Notes: generated by a model not told the origin, from the sequence alone. DNA of 64,000 nucleotides from Symbiodinium natans (GCA_905221605.1 CAJNDS010002574.1:62001-126000), one strand, 5' to 3'; numbered from the stretch's first letter, positions 39,233-51,900 are shown. Numbers and translations: made by a program.

Positions 39233-41771
39233 CGCAGAGACATAGAGATAGAGAGACACAGAGAAACACTTCTCGAAAGATCGCGCGCTTCACCAGGTAT
39301 GTTAACTTTGTCTTGATCTTGCAATTTGTGACTCATTTTGCAACATGCTTCACGCTGACTTCTGGAATGCTGTCCAAGCAACCCACAAATGATCTCAAAC
39401 CAGCAACAAGCTCTCAAAATCCCCAGGCCCTAGGTTGTTTTGCCGAGTGGCAGGGGGCCCTGGCCCTGGCTCGGCATCTGACCAGGTGTAAAGCGGTAAA
39501 ATTGTGAGCTGGGACCCTCAGAGTTCAGGGTCCCTTTTCATGATCCTCGACAAGTGACAGTAGGTCCTGACAGCGCGGGGAAAGAACTAAACGTCGAACA
39601 CCACGAGCGCCATCACTTCGAAGCCCTTCGAAGCACACTTCGAATCCGAAGCCCGTCGAAAAGAACGGCGAAATGCGCCTGCGGGAGGCTGGTAGCTGCC
39701 ATCCCGGCTGTGGGCGGCGGTGGGAAGAGCTTGGCCAAGGCCTTCCGAAAGCCAGAGAAAAGCTTCAAAAGCCAACATGCGCTCTGGGATGCCGATGTTG
39801 CGCACGCAGCCCGACGGAGTGGGCCGCCCCGACAAAGGCTCTTCACCGACTTTGTTGCTGTGAAGCATGTATGCCTGGACACAGCGCGGCCCTCTCTGAC
39901 TATCCCGCTCTGCGTCTGTTTCCGCCTCTCGGCAAAAGACCGGGAAAAATGACATTCTTTTTAAAGGTTGATTCCTTGCACCCCCCGTATTATCCTGCTC
40001 CTGAATTTTCCGGCCCCGGCTGGTTGCGGTACATCTCTCAAGTTCATTCAGGGCTACTGAACCCAATCTTGACCTTCGAGCTACCAACACCCCAAAAGCG
40101 CCGCTCAATGCAATTGGGACCTCGTCACCAGCGCCGTGAGATGTAGTCGAAGAAGGCCTAGCATCGGATTCCCGAGATTCGTAGCAATCGCGCCCGTGTC
40201 CCTCGTGCCACCTTTCTGAGAAAATCCGAGCTCCTGGCTGAAAATCGCTGGGCACGGCATCCAGCTGCCACATACAAAACACTCCGAGCTCTGCATGAAG
40301 AGTGATTCTCAGTTTTCGGTGACTGCACGCGACATGCGATTCCTTTTTTAATGGCTCGCGCGCTGGGTTGCGATCGCCATGCCTAACATCTTTAATCACT
40401 CTCTGTGCAACCCATACGCCGGCAACAGGCTAACACATTGTGGGGACCTTTGCCCGAGTTGCGACGTTCACCGCATGCTAGCTACCTTAAATTAATTGAC
40501 ATACATGTTTACGACGGGCCCAAGTCCGGCCGAGATGAGGTTCCTGGGGCTTTCATTTCTTGCGCAGTCGAGCTCGATTGAGCCCTAGCAGCCCAGCATT
40601 GGCCTTGGTCTGAGGGTTTTTGTGAGCGAAATCAAGCGACTCCGGTCCTGACGGGATGCCGCCAGTGCCCGGAAGATCATGTGGTCCGAGTCTGTTGTAC
40701 GGCTACTCTTGACTGAAACCTGCTTGTTGATTGTTGGGTGGGAGACACCAGCACGTTCAGCTGCCGTTCCCTATCGCAATCAATGCCGACAACGCCGGAT
40801 TCGGGAAGGCTCGGATATCTCCATGTCAAAACGTTGGCTGAGTGTGGAGACTTGACATGTCTCGACCACATGGACGGTGAACAGTGCACGTGGGGACTTG
40901 ATCTTCCGGTAACTGCGGCAGCTCGAGGATGACGGCTGCTTCAATGCCACATGGTCTTGAAGCACTTGCCGTGTGTGAAAGCCCGCAGACTGCGACAAGG
41001 CTCAAGAAAGATGATGCGCTTAACCAGCCGATGGGGCAGAGGCCTCCATCCACAGGCTTGGAAGCCCTCGACAAATCGGTGGCACGCAATTTGGACATTG
41101 GAGCATGCTTTTTAGGAGACTGCCAGGACGTCACTGCGGTGCCACTCGCTGGCCCTAGTACTCACTGGCACGAAGTTTATGAGCACCCAAGCTCACGTGC
41201 TGTTCCTGATGCAACAGGTCGATTTGCTCACGCGTGCTGTGCGACAGAAGTGGACTGGTCGGTTTGTTGGAGTGCTTTGCTCGGTGTCTTGCACCGACGC
41301 ATCCTTTTCGCATGCTGTCTGGGACCTTCGTGCTGCCCATCGTTGGGCACGGGCGTGGATCCTTTGATCGTGTGAAAGAGAAAGAAGACAAATAGGATCT
41401 TCAGAATCACAAAGACGTTGATTTTGGCTAACTCCACATATTGGCGTGTGAGGGCAAAGTGTCTGAGAGTCGAACACCGAATGGCACCATGACCTGAATG
41501 GCATCACACGCAACTTCGGGCCTGCAGTTTCCGGCCCAGCTCCATCACCCTGGAGCGCTCCTTGGGAAAGCGCTCTGAGATTTGCTTCGTCGATTTGAGG
41601 TCCTTTTGATGTCAAAGGGTTGGTCTTTTGATGCTTTGAGCACACAGCCAGGCAGCATTTACGATGACGGTATACCAGGCGATGGCAGGGCACCTTTCCA
41701 GCTGGCTTTTCCGTTCACGACCTATCCCGACAACCTGCTCTCTTCTTCTTCTTCTTTTTCTTCGAATCCCT
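39233..41771. other. No supported gene; host-type intergenic or intronic sequence
   Basis: A 270-codon minus-strand frame (39,587-40,399) has no recognisable domain and a composition like its shadows. I see no RNA gene or mobile-element domain. Confidence 0.4.
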
Positions 41772-41794
41772 TCCCTCCCTCCCTCCCTCCGTCC

Positions 41795-41866
<72 letters not shown>
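41772..41866. repeat. (CCCT)n then (CT)n microsatellite
   Basis: CCCT units (about 41,772-41,801) pass into more than 30 CT units (about 41,803-41,866). On the plus strand this is an unusually long pyrimidine tract ending 17 bases before the ATG at 41,883. Confidence 0.97.
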
Positions 41867-41867
<1 letters not shown>

Positions 41868-41882
41868 CAACACCTTAAAGCC

Positions 41883-42128
41883 ATGTCCAAGGCCATCACA
41901 AAGCAAGTTTCAACTTCAACTGTCGCCGAACCTACTCGGAAACCACAGATAAAAGTTGAAGAGCTCATGTCGCAGCAGGCAGCTCGGGTAAACCACCCCT
42001 TGAAGAGCTCCCCGAAGTGTGATGTCTGGGTCCCCGCGCAACGTGGCTCCGAGGGTGGTCCACAGCCCACGCCGACGGAAGCCGAGCTGCCTGCCAAAGG
42101 CAAAGCTTTGGAGAACCTCGATCCTTAG
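41883..42128 (+). CDS. Possible 81-residue ORF after a CT tract, unknown
   Basis: The ATG follows a long CT tract and ACACCTTAAAGCC. The frame MSKAITKQVSTSTVAEPTRK continues with Lys/Pro/Gln-rich, globally hydrophilic sequence to TAG at 42,126. It might be a first exon or an unstructured peptide. The opposite strand is also open with plausible protein, so strand and reality are uncertain. Confidence 0.25.
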   Translation: MSKAITKQVSTSTVAEPTRKPQIKVEELMSQQAARVNHPLKSSPKCDVWVPAQRGSEGGPQPTPTEAELPAKGKALENLDP

Positions 42129-42345
42129 AGAAGACCTGCAGTAACTGCAGCTTTTAAACAGATGCAATTCCTGTTGCGTGGGTGGCCATCGTGCCTGGAG
42201 AACTTGCTGACTGGATTGTGGAAAGGTGCTCTGTTTGTGCAAACGTGGCTTAAAGACGTACTTCTCACCCTTCTTTGGAGTTCATTCTTTGTTTGGGAAC
42301 TTTCTTCCCTCAAGTTCAGCACGGAGCCCACTCTTGAAACAGAGC

Positions 42346-42420
42346 CTTGCGAAGGCATAGAAGCCGGTGCCGCCCAGAAGGGCCGAGGAGCCCATCGCCA
42401 GGGAGATCCGCCGCCCGAAC
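42346..42420 (-). CDS. Exon-like segment, small-residue hydrophobic helix
   Basis: The minus strand reads FGRRISLAMGSSALLGGTGF then YAFA between a possible acceptor (AG at 42,421-42,422) and a possible GC-type donor after 42,346, a donor class common in dinoflagellates. The Gly/Ala/Leu-rich core resembles a membrane or organelle-targeting helix. There are no partner exons I can join. Confidence 0.2.
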
Positions 42421-42439
42421 CTCGGGGAAAAAGCTAAGT

Positions 42440-44000
42440 CGGCTGTTTCTCCAAAATCGATTGAAAATTATGGCTAGGTGACGTTAAAATGGATATTCCA
42501 CCATATTCCACCGAATCATGTGCGCATCAGATAGGGCTGCAGCTGAGACCTCCGCGAGAGGAAAAAAGCAATCAGGGAGCTCCTTTCAACTGATACCGAA
42601 GCACCAGAACCAAGCCACAAACGAACCACCTGAAACCGACAACGTCGATCCCCTCCATGAAATCAAGCCTAACTGTGCCAAACTACACTTAGATCTTGCA
42701 GATCATGCCTATCTCACCCAAACAATCTCTGCTGGGCTCTGCGCTCGTCCAGGAAAGCCTTGTCCTGCAGAAATTGAAATCCCGAGTTGCAGTACACTGA
42801 TGTAGAATGCAGTACTGCTTCCACCATCAACCTAGACCACCTAAACTCTGCTCGGCGCACGTCATTGACGTTGACTCCACAAGAGTGTGAGGCCCAGGTT
42901 TCCGAGATGCAAGCCCAATGCGCTGGCCGCTTGTAGTGAAAGTCCCGGACGAATTTCCTGACCCTCAAATCTTATGCAATGAACCAATGGCCACACTCCA
43001 AACCAAAACCTAAGCCCGAAGTTTCTTGCACCTTGCATCAGAAACACGTAGCGCTACCTGAAGCTTCAAAGAAAGAGAAGCACACCCCTCACAAACCCCT
43101 CACTCAGGCACCTCTAGGGTCAAGTTCACCGGTGGTCGGCCTGGCATGCCCAAGAAACTGCAAGTCAAACTCGATTTCGAGTTTGAGACAGCTTGTGGGG
43201 TTGGCATTGCTAGACTCTCAGAGGGGCTTAATGTGGTTTAAGGATGAAGGAATAGATTGAAACTCGCAGTTGTCCAATTGCGCCCCGAGTCTTCAATCCT
43301 ATAGACTTGAGCCTGAGCTCGTGGCCTCCGAGCTGATACCTGCGCTATGTCGCCGAATCCCACGTCTCCACGCTTCAACCCCCCAGGCAGCCTGAGGCCG
43401 CCGAGCTCCCATCGCCAGGGGCTGCCATTCTCTTAGCGAAAGCTCTCGAAAATAATCCTTTTGAGGTTGTGAAACAGCTTGGGGCACTTGGGGGCACTTT
43501 TGGGCCTTCAATTTGGGACTCTCCATTCCTGCACATGGCTGGGCATTGCTGCGCAAAATCAGCGAGGTCTGCGTTTTCATCGTGGGCTTAACCCAGGGCC
43601 TCTAAGCCCCAAAGCTTGACAACTCAACTTGCCCAGCTTGCGACGGCCTGGGCCTGTTCCCCAAGCATCGCAGTCCCAAATCAAAATGTAGCTTGCATTT
43701 TCATGATGCCGACCGTCGAAGCGAGAATCGCATGCGGATGAAACCGTCAGCCTGCAGCGACCCCTTAATTATGCGTCGAGTGCTCCTAGTTTCCAGTTGG
43801 ACTTTATCTTGGAACTGATCTGCTCGGAGTGTACGAGTAGCATGTAGCATTGGGCTCACAAGTACACCTCAAATCCCAAGAAAAGCAAAGTGCCCAAGAA
43901 CCCCAATGTGCCAGGCCAAGGCTCTCAGAAAACCGTTGCAAGCCCTTTTCAAGCGAGGCCACGCGCTCCAAGCTCCTCCAGGATGGGAAACCCGCGTGAA
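42440..44000. other. No supported gene
   Basis: Only short open frames of mixed composition occur. I recognise no domain, RNA or transposon. Confidence 0.4.
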
Positions 44001-44066
44001 CACGGTGCATACACGGTGTGGACACGGTGTGGACACGGTGTGGACACGGTGTGGACACGGTGTGAA
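44001..44066. repeat. 11-base tandem repeat, ACACGGTGTGG x 6
   Basis: Six units in direct array; the first and last differ slightly. The short frame through it (TVWTRCGHGVD) is a repeat artefact. Confidence 0.95.
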
Positions 44067-45108
44067 CACGTGAGCTGTGCACAAGAAGAGGATCACCTTG
44101 GATCTCTGTAGAGCGTCGCGTCGCCCATCCTGATTCGGATGGGTTTGTCGAGGCTTGCAGATCTTTTCGTCTGAAGCCACTGCCGCTGCCAGGCAGGTGG
44201 ATTCAAAAAACCAACTTCAACCCAACAGACTAAATCACGACATTTGCCACCTTGGGTTTCGGCTCCCCCATCGCCTCCCAGCTGGGGAGCTCGAAAGCCG
44301 GAAAGCCGGAAATCCACGCTGCCAGCTGGGCGAAGAGCTGCGCGATCCTGCGCCGGCTTTGCCGGCCAACCGACGCCGCAAAAGGCACCCGGCAGCTGAG
44401 GACCATGGAGGCCATGGCTAAAAGCCACCCCACGGCCTTTTGTTTAGTGATTTGTGTATATTTGTGTGCTGGAAAGGGCTTCCAAACACTCTACTTCGAT
44501 GAGCGCCTCTGGGCAGAACCCTGTGTGTCTTCAGCAGGTCGAAAGCATTCCCGGGCATCAGACTATCCGAGGCGCCTACCGAAGGCTACCGGCTGCGGCT
44601 GCGTTCTTCACAGCCACTGGGGCTCTATTCCTATCGAAAATCTGGAAATGACGACGTTGAGATTGTACATGGGCCTTCATTCCCAATACTTCACCAAACC
44701 ACTTCACTTTTTTGGCGAGGTGGTCAGCCCATGAGGTGGACCTTGTGTTCAGGGAGTGCAAGTCTAGGGCCTCTTGGGGGTAAACTAAAGTTGTCCGATT
44801 CCTCTTGAAGATCTGCACCAGGAAGTCGGGCAAGACAATGCCGAACCCAAAAACTTCTGAACAACAATATCCTTTCAACAGATTTCAAACGGTTTCGAAG
44901 ACTTTGACGGCAAGAGGCGGAGCGACAGCTGAGCTGTCAAAGCCGGGACACCACCTGCCCAGGCTGGCGGCTGACGCAAGTCCAGGCATGTTTTTTTACA
45001 TTGTCATAAGCCAGGACACTGCACCCTTATTTACATTATTTACCTCTGGGGCGTTTTTGGTGCCGAAAACCGAACCAAGTCTTGCGAGAGCCTAGGGCAA
45101 AGCAAGTC
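44067..45108. other. No firmly supported gene
   Basis: A minus-strand ATG frame near 44,415 (MASMVLSCRVPFAASVGRQS) could be a first exon with an organelle-targeting character, but it has no partner and the reading is weak. Confidence 0.3.
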
Positions 45109-45179
45109 TCACACGGTTCTCTGGCTGCAGTCCTCGTGGTCCGAGTCCGACTCGTCGACATCCATGGCTACCTCATCAC
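45109..45179 (-). CDS. Probable last coding exon with acidic tail
   Basis: A good acceptor (pyrimidine-rich stretch ending TTGTTGCAG at 45,180) precedes DEVAMDVDESDSDHEDCSQ then RTV and TGA at 45,109-45,111. Acidic C-terminal tails of this kind are common in nuclear and cytosolic proteins. The gene would extend to higher coordinates, but I cannot identify the preceding exon. Confidence 0.4.
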
Positions 45180-46373
45180 CTGCAACAAAAACAAAACGGG
45201 CTTAAAGTTAGAGGGCAAGTTGAAATGAAGCTGACACTCCTGAACTTCTCCAACGGAGAGACAATGAAATCGGCTCTAGTCCTCCAGTCTAAAAATCGAC
45301 GTGATCATCGACCATGAACTTTGATAGCGGTTCCCTAAAAATGCTGCTTTCCTGTGGAAAAACCAGCTGCTAAGGGGCTCTTGCAGGCTCAGACCGTGTT
45401 GAATTTGTAAGCTCATCTCAAGTAATCACTAGTCACTAGCCCGTTACCTATGCGACTGGAGCAAGAAGACAGTCCTCCACACCCAACGTGCACGGCACGG
45501 CCGAAGGGAGAGCCGGAAGTGAGGCCAAGAGCTGCAACCAAGAGGCATCCGTGGGGAAGCAAGGAGACAGATAAGTGATCGGGAAGTGAACGTGTTCTGG
45601 ACAAAACAAATGCAGGTAAAAACAGCAAATGCTCTGCTCTTGCTCGGGAAATGAAGCATCAGGGAACCGAGGGGGAACCGAGGTCTGTGCCCGATAGCCT
45701 TAACAGAGAACTCGCACGGAGATACACGGAGTCAGGGCATGGGCGTGAAGGGGGTCAGGGACCTGAATCCGCAAGTGGGGAAGGGAACGGGCAGGTCTTG
45801 CGACTGTGTGAGGACGGACGGGGCCGAAGCACCGGCTCCCAGACAAGACCCAAGCCTGGGCGTGACACGAGAGCGGGGAGGGTGCCATCGAACCATGGGT
45901 TGCAGACGAAGAAACATATTCAGCACCAAGCTCATATGATATCTGTGCTGCAAAGCACTTTGATCGTCCCCGTCCCACTGTGCGGTTCCGGCCCGTCTGG
46001 TGCCCCGTGATGCATTCGAACACACCCGCAACTGGCACACAGATTGGCATCCCAACTTACTTCATGGAGTCGCTATCTTCGTTGGCAGCAGAGCTGTGGA
46101 CTCTCTACTGCCGCTGCTGCCCACTGCTGTAGGCGTGCCCAATGTGCCCAAACAGGCACACAGGCGCACAGAATACACACACTTCCTTTCGCAAGTCAGG
46201 CAAAGCGGCCAACAGTCGTGGGTAATGCTAGAAGGCACCTAGGGAAATCGCAGAAGTGACCATGACACAACTGACCCGCAGTAGCCGCAGCAGCTGCGGT
46301 TCCTTGCCCTGCACCACTTAGCGGCCTTAGCGTTGGCTCCCAGGGTCCCAGACCCGGCCTGCAGGGACTGCAG
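45180..46373. other. No supported gene; possible intron of the gene ending at 45,109
   Basis: A minus-strand frame ending in a donor-like CATAG/GTAACG near 45,445 could be an exon, but its frame is uncertain. Nothing else is recognised. Confidence 0.3.
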
Positions 46374-46473
46374 GGACTGCACCCTCGGGAGCGCCCTCCG
46401 GCTGTTGGCGGGGGCGCCCGAGCACGAAGATAAGGTCGGTCGGGAGGAGTTCGAGCTCCTGCTGAGTTTTCAG
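46374..46473 (+). CDS. Exon-like segment, EF-hand-like second half
   Basis: Between an acceptor (CTGCAG, 46,368-46,373) and a donor (CAG/GTGAAG after 46,473), the plus strand reads DCTLGSALRLLAGAPEHEDK then VGREEFELLLSFQ. The Gly-x-x-EEF-x-x-LL pattern resembles the exiting helix of an EF hand, but the calcium loop is not convincing. Isolated; low certainty. Confidence 0.25.
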
Positions 46474-47154
46474 GTGAAGCTCGGAACCAGAACCACACAA
46501 GACGCACAGCCCTGCTAGGGACCTGTCTCCGGCTCCTTGGGAGGGTTGGTGATCACGAACGGAAGGCGGTTGGACATGTGGTCGCCTGCACCCGACAGGA
46601 AGAACGCTTTCTCGTTGCCTTGAGATTCTTAGGGCCTTGAGGCCTTAGGGCCACTGTTGCCGAAACCGGCTTGGGGTGATTGGCAAGTTGGCAATCTCGA
46701 GACTGTCAATCCGTGGGGCTGCCTTTGTCCTCCACACCGGTCTCGTTGACACCGTACTGCCTCGAGTTCCCCTTTTTCCCTTGTGCGGGCCCCTTCTCCC
46801 CAAGCTACCGATCCAAGTGCAACTTCTCTAGTCCGGACCGGCTGGTCGTACTGCTCCAAACAGCCGTTTCTTTTTCGATGAGAGTTAAGTTTAAGCCTCT
46901 TAAGACCCAAGGCACGGGGATCGGAAGTCCAGCTCCTCGGCTGCATGGAGGCCTCGTAGGAGCTTGCAGCGCTCAGGGCTTCTTGTGCTTGTCTGCACTG
47001 ACGCATGTTGAGCGCTGCAGTAACTAAGGCTACCGGGGAGTGCATGGTCAGGGCGCAAGTCGGGTGAAATGTGAGGTGAGGAAGCTGCTGACATGTGAAA
47101 TGGACCTCTCCTTTCCGATGAAGGCAGGACTGTGCTCAAGCCAAAGACTCTCGA

Positions 47155-47180
47155 CCCCCCCCCCCCCCCCCCCCCCCCCC
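47155..47180. repeat. Poly-C run, 26 bases
   Basis: An uninterrupted run of C on the plus strand; its true length may be misjudged by sequencing. Confidence 0.95.
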
Positions 47181-49789
47181 GACCAAAAAATGCCAAAAAA
47201 ACAACCTTGCATACATCTCCTCCAAGGATGGAAGTGCCCTTCCACTGGGCTTCCACTGAGTGCAGGGCTCACCAACATAGAGTAAGACGACGGATTGCCC
47301 TGCCAGTATTTGCGGGATGTTGAAAGCTTTCTTGACGCTCAACTTCAGGGACTTGCAAAAGCTAGGTAACTTTTGAAGCATCTGAAACATTGCGACGAGC
47401 AGAGGTTTTCAGCTATTTTGCAGCTCTTTGCACTACTGGTTCATTGCCTACACTTCTTGATGCTGCCAAGCCGATCGATGCTGCTGTTGCCAGTGCTGAG
47501 AACTACGAGTGCCAAGTCTTTGATGCACAACCACACAGTGACAAGGGACGCCGATGCCACAGCCTGTGCCCGTGAACCCTGACCAGCTACACCAGCTGTG
47601 AATTGCTGAAAGTAATGTTGCCGACGTGTGCACTTGCCGCAGACTCCACCTGCACTGCCATCCAAAGGGAAGAACTCCTGACTACAAAACTGTTCAACTG
47701 CTCAAGCTTCTGAGCCTTCGGATAGCGGAAGACGCCCAAAGGAAGCATCGGCTCGCCTGGGCTCAGCACTGCCTTCAACACTATTAGGACCATGCTCCAG
47801 GTCACAAATCCGGCGAAAAAAAAGGAGCCGCAGAAACTCGTTCGGGTGATGGGGATACACTTGGCCGACGTGCGCGCCCCCTTTCGAGAACCGATCGAAC
47901 AAACAGGCGAAGTGAACATGCCAGTTGGCCACATTGACTCCTTGCTCAGGCAAAGCGCGATGCGAGATAAGCATGTTCGCCGCTTCCCCAAAAGTCCTGC
48001 ATCAAGGAGCAGGGCAACCTTTGTTGCTCTTTCTCTCGCTACTGGCCTTTCGCCCTCGATGCCTGCAAGCACAGAAGATATGCGAGAAACTGATGTGTGA
48101 TAACCTCTGGTGACTTCACTGTTGAATCATGTTTCCCCCCCTCTCCTGCAGGAGGAGATAGTCTTGATCGTGGCAGGCAGTTGGAAGACACAAGGCTGGT
48201 TGGCGAAGCTCGGGCTGCCAAGCCCATGCTGCGCCTCTTTGAAACCGTCTCTGAAAGTCTGAAACCGCCGCCCCTCCCGCCCCTCCCCCCCCCCAGAAAA
48301 AAGGAAAGAGAACGAAAGAAATCACCCTTCTCTAACACCTCTTCGCGCAGGAGCCCAGAAAGCAAAGAAAGCACTTGTGACCCGGCCTTGGAGCCCACAG
48401 TGAGCCTGGGAGGGAGTTGGCCCCAGTTGGCTCTCGGGCTCTCGTCTCTCGTGTCTCAAAGTGTCTCGCATCAAGTCGTGCCCAGGTTCCCTCTCGCGTG
48501 AGGTTCAAGAGCAGGCTGTGTACGAAATTGCAACCCAAAGCCCTCGAAACAAAAGGGCACGTCTTTGCCTCCAAAAGTGCCCCCAGCGTCACATCTCGCA
48601 AGGCGACTCAAACATCCCCAAAAGTTCTCAAAAACCGATCATGAGACTCTGACTTCGTCTACAGCAGAGGCGCCCAGCGAGGCCGAAAAGGCGCTCCACG
48701 ATGACCATGGCATCTGGGTTGAAGAAGCTCTCCTTTCCAGCGTCTTCGGCGTGGCTTTTGAGCGTGGCTTTTGGATCCAGGGCCATGCAAAGCTTCAAAC
48801 GTCCCTTAGTTGCTTAGCCTTGTTGGGCCCCCTGTTCCCCTGATGCCGAGGAGCCATGAGAAACCGGTCTACTGTCGTCGTTGCGATGATGTGACCAGCT
48901 GCAAACAGGGGCGACCTGTGGACAAAAAGACATTGCAAGGGCGCGGTGCGGCACAAAACACGATCCGCACACCATCGAATAGTCTCCAACGCAAAAGCCC
49001 CCCCCCCCAGATCCATGATGCATGCAAATCCAAGAAGCATGTTCAACGGCGCCGAGGCCATCCAGCGGTCCTCGAAGAGGGACGTAGCGCCCTGCGCCTC
49101 CGGGTTCCTCAAAACAGACTCAGAGCTTGGCACCCTTGCACCTTCTCCCTGTGCTTTCAAATTCTTTCTGACTGCGGCAACGGGTGCAGCTCCATCCCCC
49201 CATTTCCGTGCTGCAAGCGCCGTTTTGAGCCAAGGCGCATGCCGAAGAAGCGGTTCAAGGAGCCTTCCTCCCAGTGGAAACTCGCTCAAAAAACTACCCA
49301 AAAACCACCAAGGCCGCCTGAAAACTGACCTTCCGGAGATGCGACATCCGTGACACAAAACATGTGAATCTGGATGGTGGCGAAAAAATGTAAAAAACAA
49401 CAGCTGACTCCTGGAACATCTGTGTCACTGTCCAAACATCTCGCAGTTCTTCCCCTGGGGTGAACCTGAAAGAAATACTCGGCACAGCGCATGAGCTTTC
49501 AAGCGCATAAGCTGTCAGCCTTCTCAAGCGCACGAGCGGGGAGCTTCGAGATCGGAGTCTAAGTGCAAAGGCCTGAAAAAGGCCCAGCCCAACCAGAATA
49601 ACTCCCCCTCGCCTGGTCCCACACCTGGTGGGTACGAGTCTGGAAAACCAAGAAACGGTGAGCCCACCCCCCTCTTTGTCACACGATTCAACTGTCAAGC
49701 CTTAGGGATCAAAAGCCGCCCTTCGCCATTCAGAGACAGGATCTTCTGCACGGATCTTCTGCACAGTGCTCGACCTATCTTTTTCGAGA
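47181..49789. other. No gene that can be supported
   Basis: Open frames of 161 codons (47,587-48,072, minus) and 201 codons (48,795-49,400, minus) exist, but other frames over the same bases look equally protein-like. Short C runs occur at about 48,284-48,294 and 48,999-49,010. Confidence 0.3.
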
Positions 49790-50115
49790 TGTAGTGGCAC
49801 AAGCAGAAAACAATGGCAAAAACATCTCAAAAAATTTCTCTGTTTTCGACAATGAACATCAGAGCAAAAAGTGGAATTGGATCAATTTAGTTTCCACTCC
49901 TCTGTTTTCGAATGAACACAAGAAACAAAGAAACGAGGCTGGATTTGGACTACTTCTTCTTTCGAACAAACCAGAAACCAAGAAACGAAGAGAGGCAGAT
50001 CCCTTTTTCTGATTTCGAAACAAACAAGAAAAAGGTGGAAAGGTTCATTATTTCGATTTCTGAAAACATAAGAACAAATATGAAAAACTTTGAAACAAGA
50101 CTTGATCAGTAAAAT
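49790..50115. other. A-rich island
   Basis: About 325 bases are clearly richer in A and T than the surroundings and contain repeated motifs of the form AAGAAACNAAGAAACGA and TTTCGAA. No protein or RNA gene is evident. It lies 130 bases upstream of the U2 snRNA gene and might be an old insertion. Confidence 0.4.
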
Positions 50116-50248
50116 ATGTTGAATATACTCCGGTGTTTCGCTCGCTACGAGCAATCTGGATTGGTAGGGATGTCGATGGGCTTTCAAACTAGTGCACACA
50201 GTTTGCTTGCATCAAGCTTGCAGGTACTCTGGCTGCCCGGTACAGAGC

Positions 50249-50438
50249 ATACCTTCTCGGCCCTTTGGCTATGATCAAGTGTAGTATCCGTTCTTATCAG
50301 TGTGACAACTGATATGTCTCCAAACTGGAGACTTGCTTGTCACATCATCAGTTTTTGCTGGGGAAGTGTCTTCATGAGCTTGCTCAGAGGCCTTCACGTG
50401 TTGCGCTGGCATGGCACCAAGGCAGTGGCAGAACACCC
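50249..50438 (+). ncRNA. U2: U2 spliceosomal snRNA
   Basis: The 5' part matches conserved U2 closely: ATACCTTCTCGGCC at the start, TTTGGCTATGATCAAG, then GTGTAGTATC holding the GTAGTA branch-site-pairing sequence, and GTTCTTATCAG opening stem IIa, closed by CTGATAT. A stem IIb hairpin (GTCTCCA/TGGAGAC) and an Sm-type site (CAGTTTTTGC near 50,349) follow. The 3' stem-loop region ends around CAGAACACCC. The length of about 190 bases is normal. One notable change is GGCTATGATC where most U2s have GGCTAAGATC, in the segment pairing with U6; this may be lineage-specific or mark a variant copy. The 5' end is set by alignment to conserved U2; the 3' end is approximate. Confidence 0.93.
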
Positions 50439-51696
50439 TACTGGGGTCACTATGCATGTTCAGAGTCATGACCTCGTCCACCCACTGCTGCCCCAAATCG
50501 AAGCTTTCCACCGAGTAAAATGCCAAAGTGCACGAAGTGCTTTACTTCACAGCTATTCTCTTGAAACTTGAGTTTCATGGCTTTGGATGCCTTATGGTCT
50601 TGGAGCTTGGGTGAAGTAGTCGAGTTGGCATCGCCAAAAGATCCCCCGGCCGCGCTTGGCATGGAGAACATCCGGGATATAGTTTCGGGCACTCTGCGAC
50701 CATTCGGTCATTCGATCTCTCGGCTTGACCCGCGCAGAGCCACACCAACATCCGACCCCTCATGCCCGTCGAAAGCCAAGGCGTTACAAAGTTTACAAGG
50801 TCTTCGAAAAATGCGTATCGCAAGCACACCGCGCACGAGAGAATGCACCAGATTGCACAAGGCAGATGGGGCCGGGCTGGGACCTTAGGCGCGGGGCTTG
50901 CGCGTGGCGATGATGTTGGTCGTCAGGATCGTATCTGAGTCCACCTCAGTCGAAATATGGAGATGTTCGCGTCTTGAGCACTTCCAGAGAAGCCATTGTG
51001 GTAGAACAATGTGCAATGTGCTGCAAGTGCATCGAAACTGTCATCAACTGTCTTGAAGCTTACTGCCGTACATCCGAAGAGGCTGCGCCCACTGCTTTTG
51101 TGCAAGGCCACCATGCGACGGAGTTCCCAGCCCTGCACCGGCGCTTTGGCTACGTCCTGTGCTCGCTGTTTCGCTGACTCGAGATGTTATAAGGTTTGTG
51201 AGGGATTATGAGGGTTGAGAGGTGGGATATGGGGGGACTCTGGGGAAAGAACTTGCCCTGGTCTGGGATCTTGCAAGCCCAACCCGAAAGTCTGAGGTCG
51301 GAATGGAGACAACCGGAATTAGATGCCAAGCTCGAGCGAAGTCCTTGTCGATCCACGGCAGGATCACCACTGCCTGGACTATCTCGTCTCTCTCCGCTTC
51401 CCTCCGCTTCCCTCCGCTTCTCTCCGTTTCGTTTAAAGGATGGGGCGATGTTTCAGCCGAGCGGCCTTCGCACGCTCCTCAGAGTCTTTTGCAGAACATC
51501 TCACACGAACAAGAAGGCAAAGTGCCCATATCTCGGTACTTCGACAAAACATCTCAACACCACGATGGCACCGAACAACAACCCGAGTGCACACATAGAC
51601 ACCCTCATTTGCCCGTCCGATGTTGTGCTATGGAGTACGCTGGAGGCGAGAGAAGACGAGAGCGAATACGAGAGAGAAGACGAGAGAGAAGAAGAA

Positions 51697-51900
51697 AAGA
51701 CGAGAGAGAAGACGAGAGAGAAGACGAGAGAGAAGACGAGAGAGAAGACGAGAGAGAAGACGAGAGAGAAGACGAGAGAGAAGACGAGAGAGAAGACGAG
51801 AGAGAAGACGAGAGAGAAGACGAGAGAGAAGACGAGAGAGAAGACGAGAGAGAAGACGAGAGAGAAGACGAGAGAGAAGACGAGAGAGAAGACGAGAGAA
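51697..51900. repeat. 12-base tandem repeat, AAGACGAGAGAG x 17
   Basis: Seventeen nearly perfect units. Since 12 is a multiple of three, both strands stay open and yield Arg-Glu-Lys-Thr or Ser-Arg-Leu-Leu repeats; these are not evidence of a gene. Degenerate units precede it from about 51,650. Confidence 0.97.

Noticed and set aside
38902-39507. ORFs of Arg-Asp-Arg-Glu-Thr or Ser-Leu-Cys-Leu repeats
   Set aside because: They are translations of the GAGACAGA minisatellite.
39587-40399. 270-codon minus-strand ORF
   Set aside because: No domain, no codon pattern distinguishing it from its shadows, and no splice or leader signal.
44001-44066. CRISPR-like array
   Set aside because: Contiguous 11-base units without spacers in eukaryotic DNA; a simple tandem repeat, as are the others at 54,111, 57,281 and 58,269.
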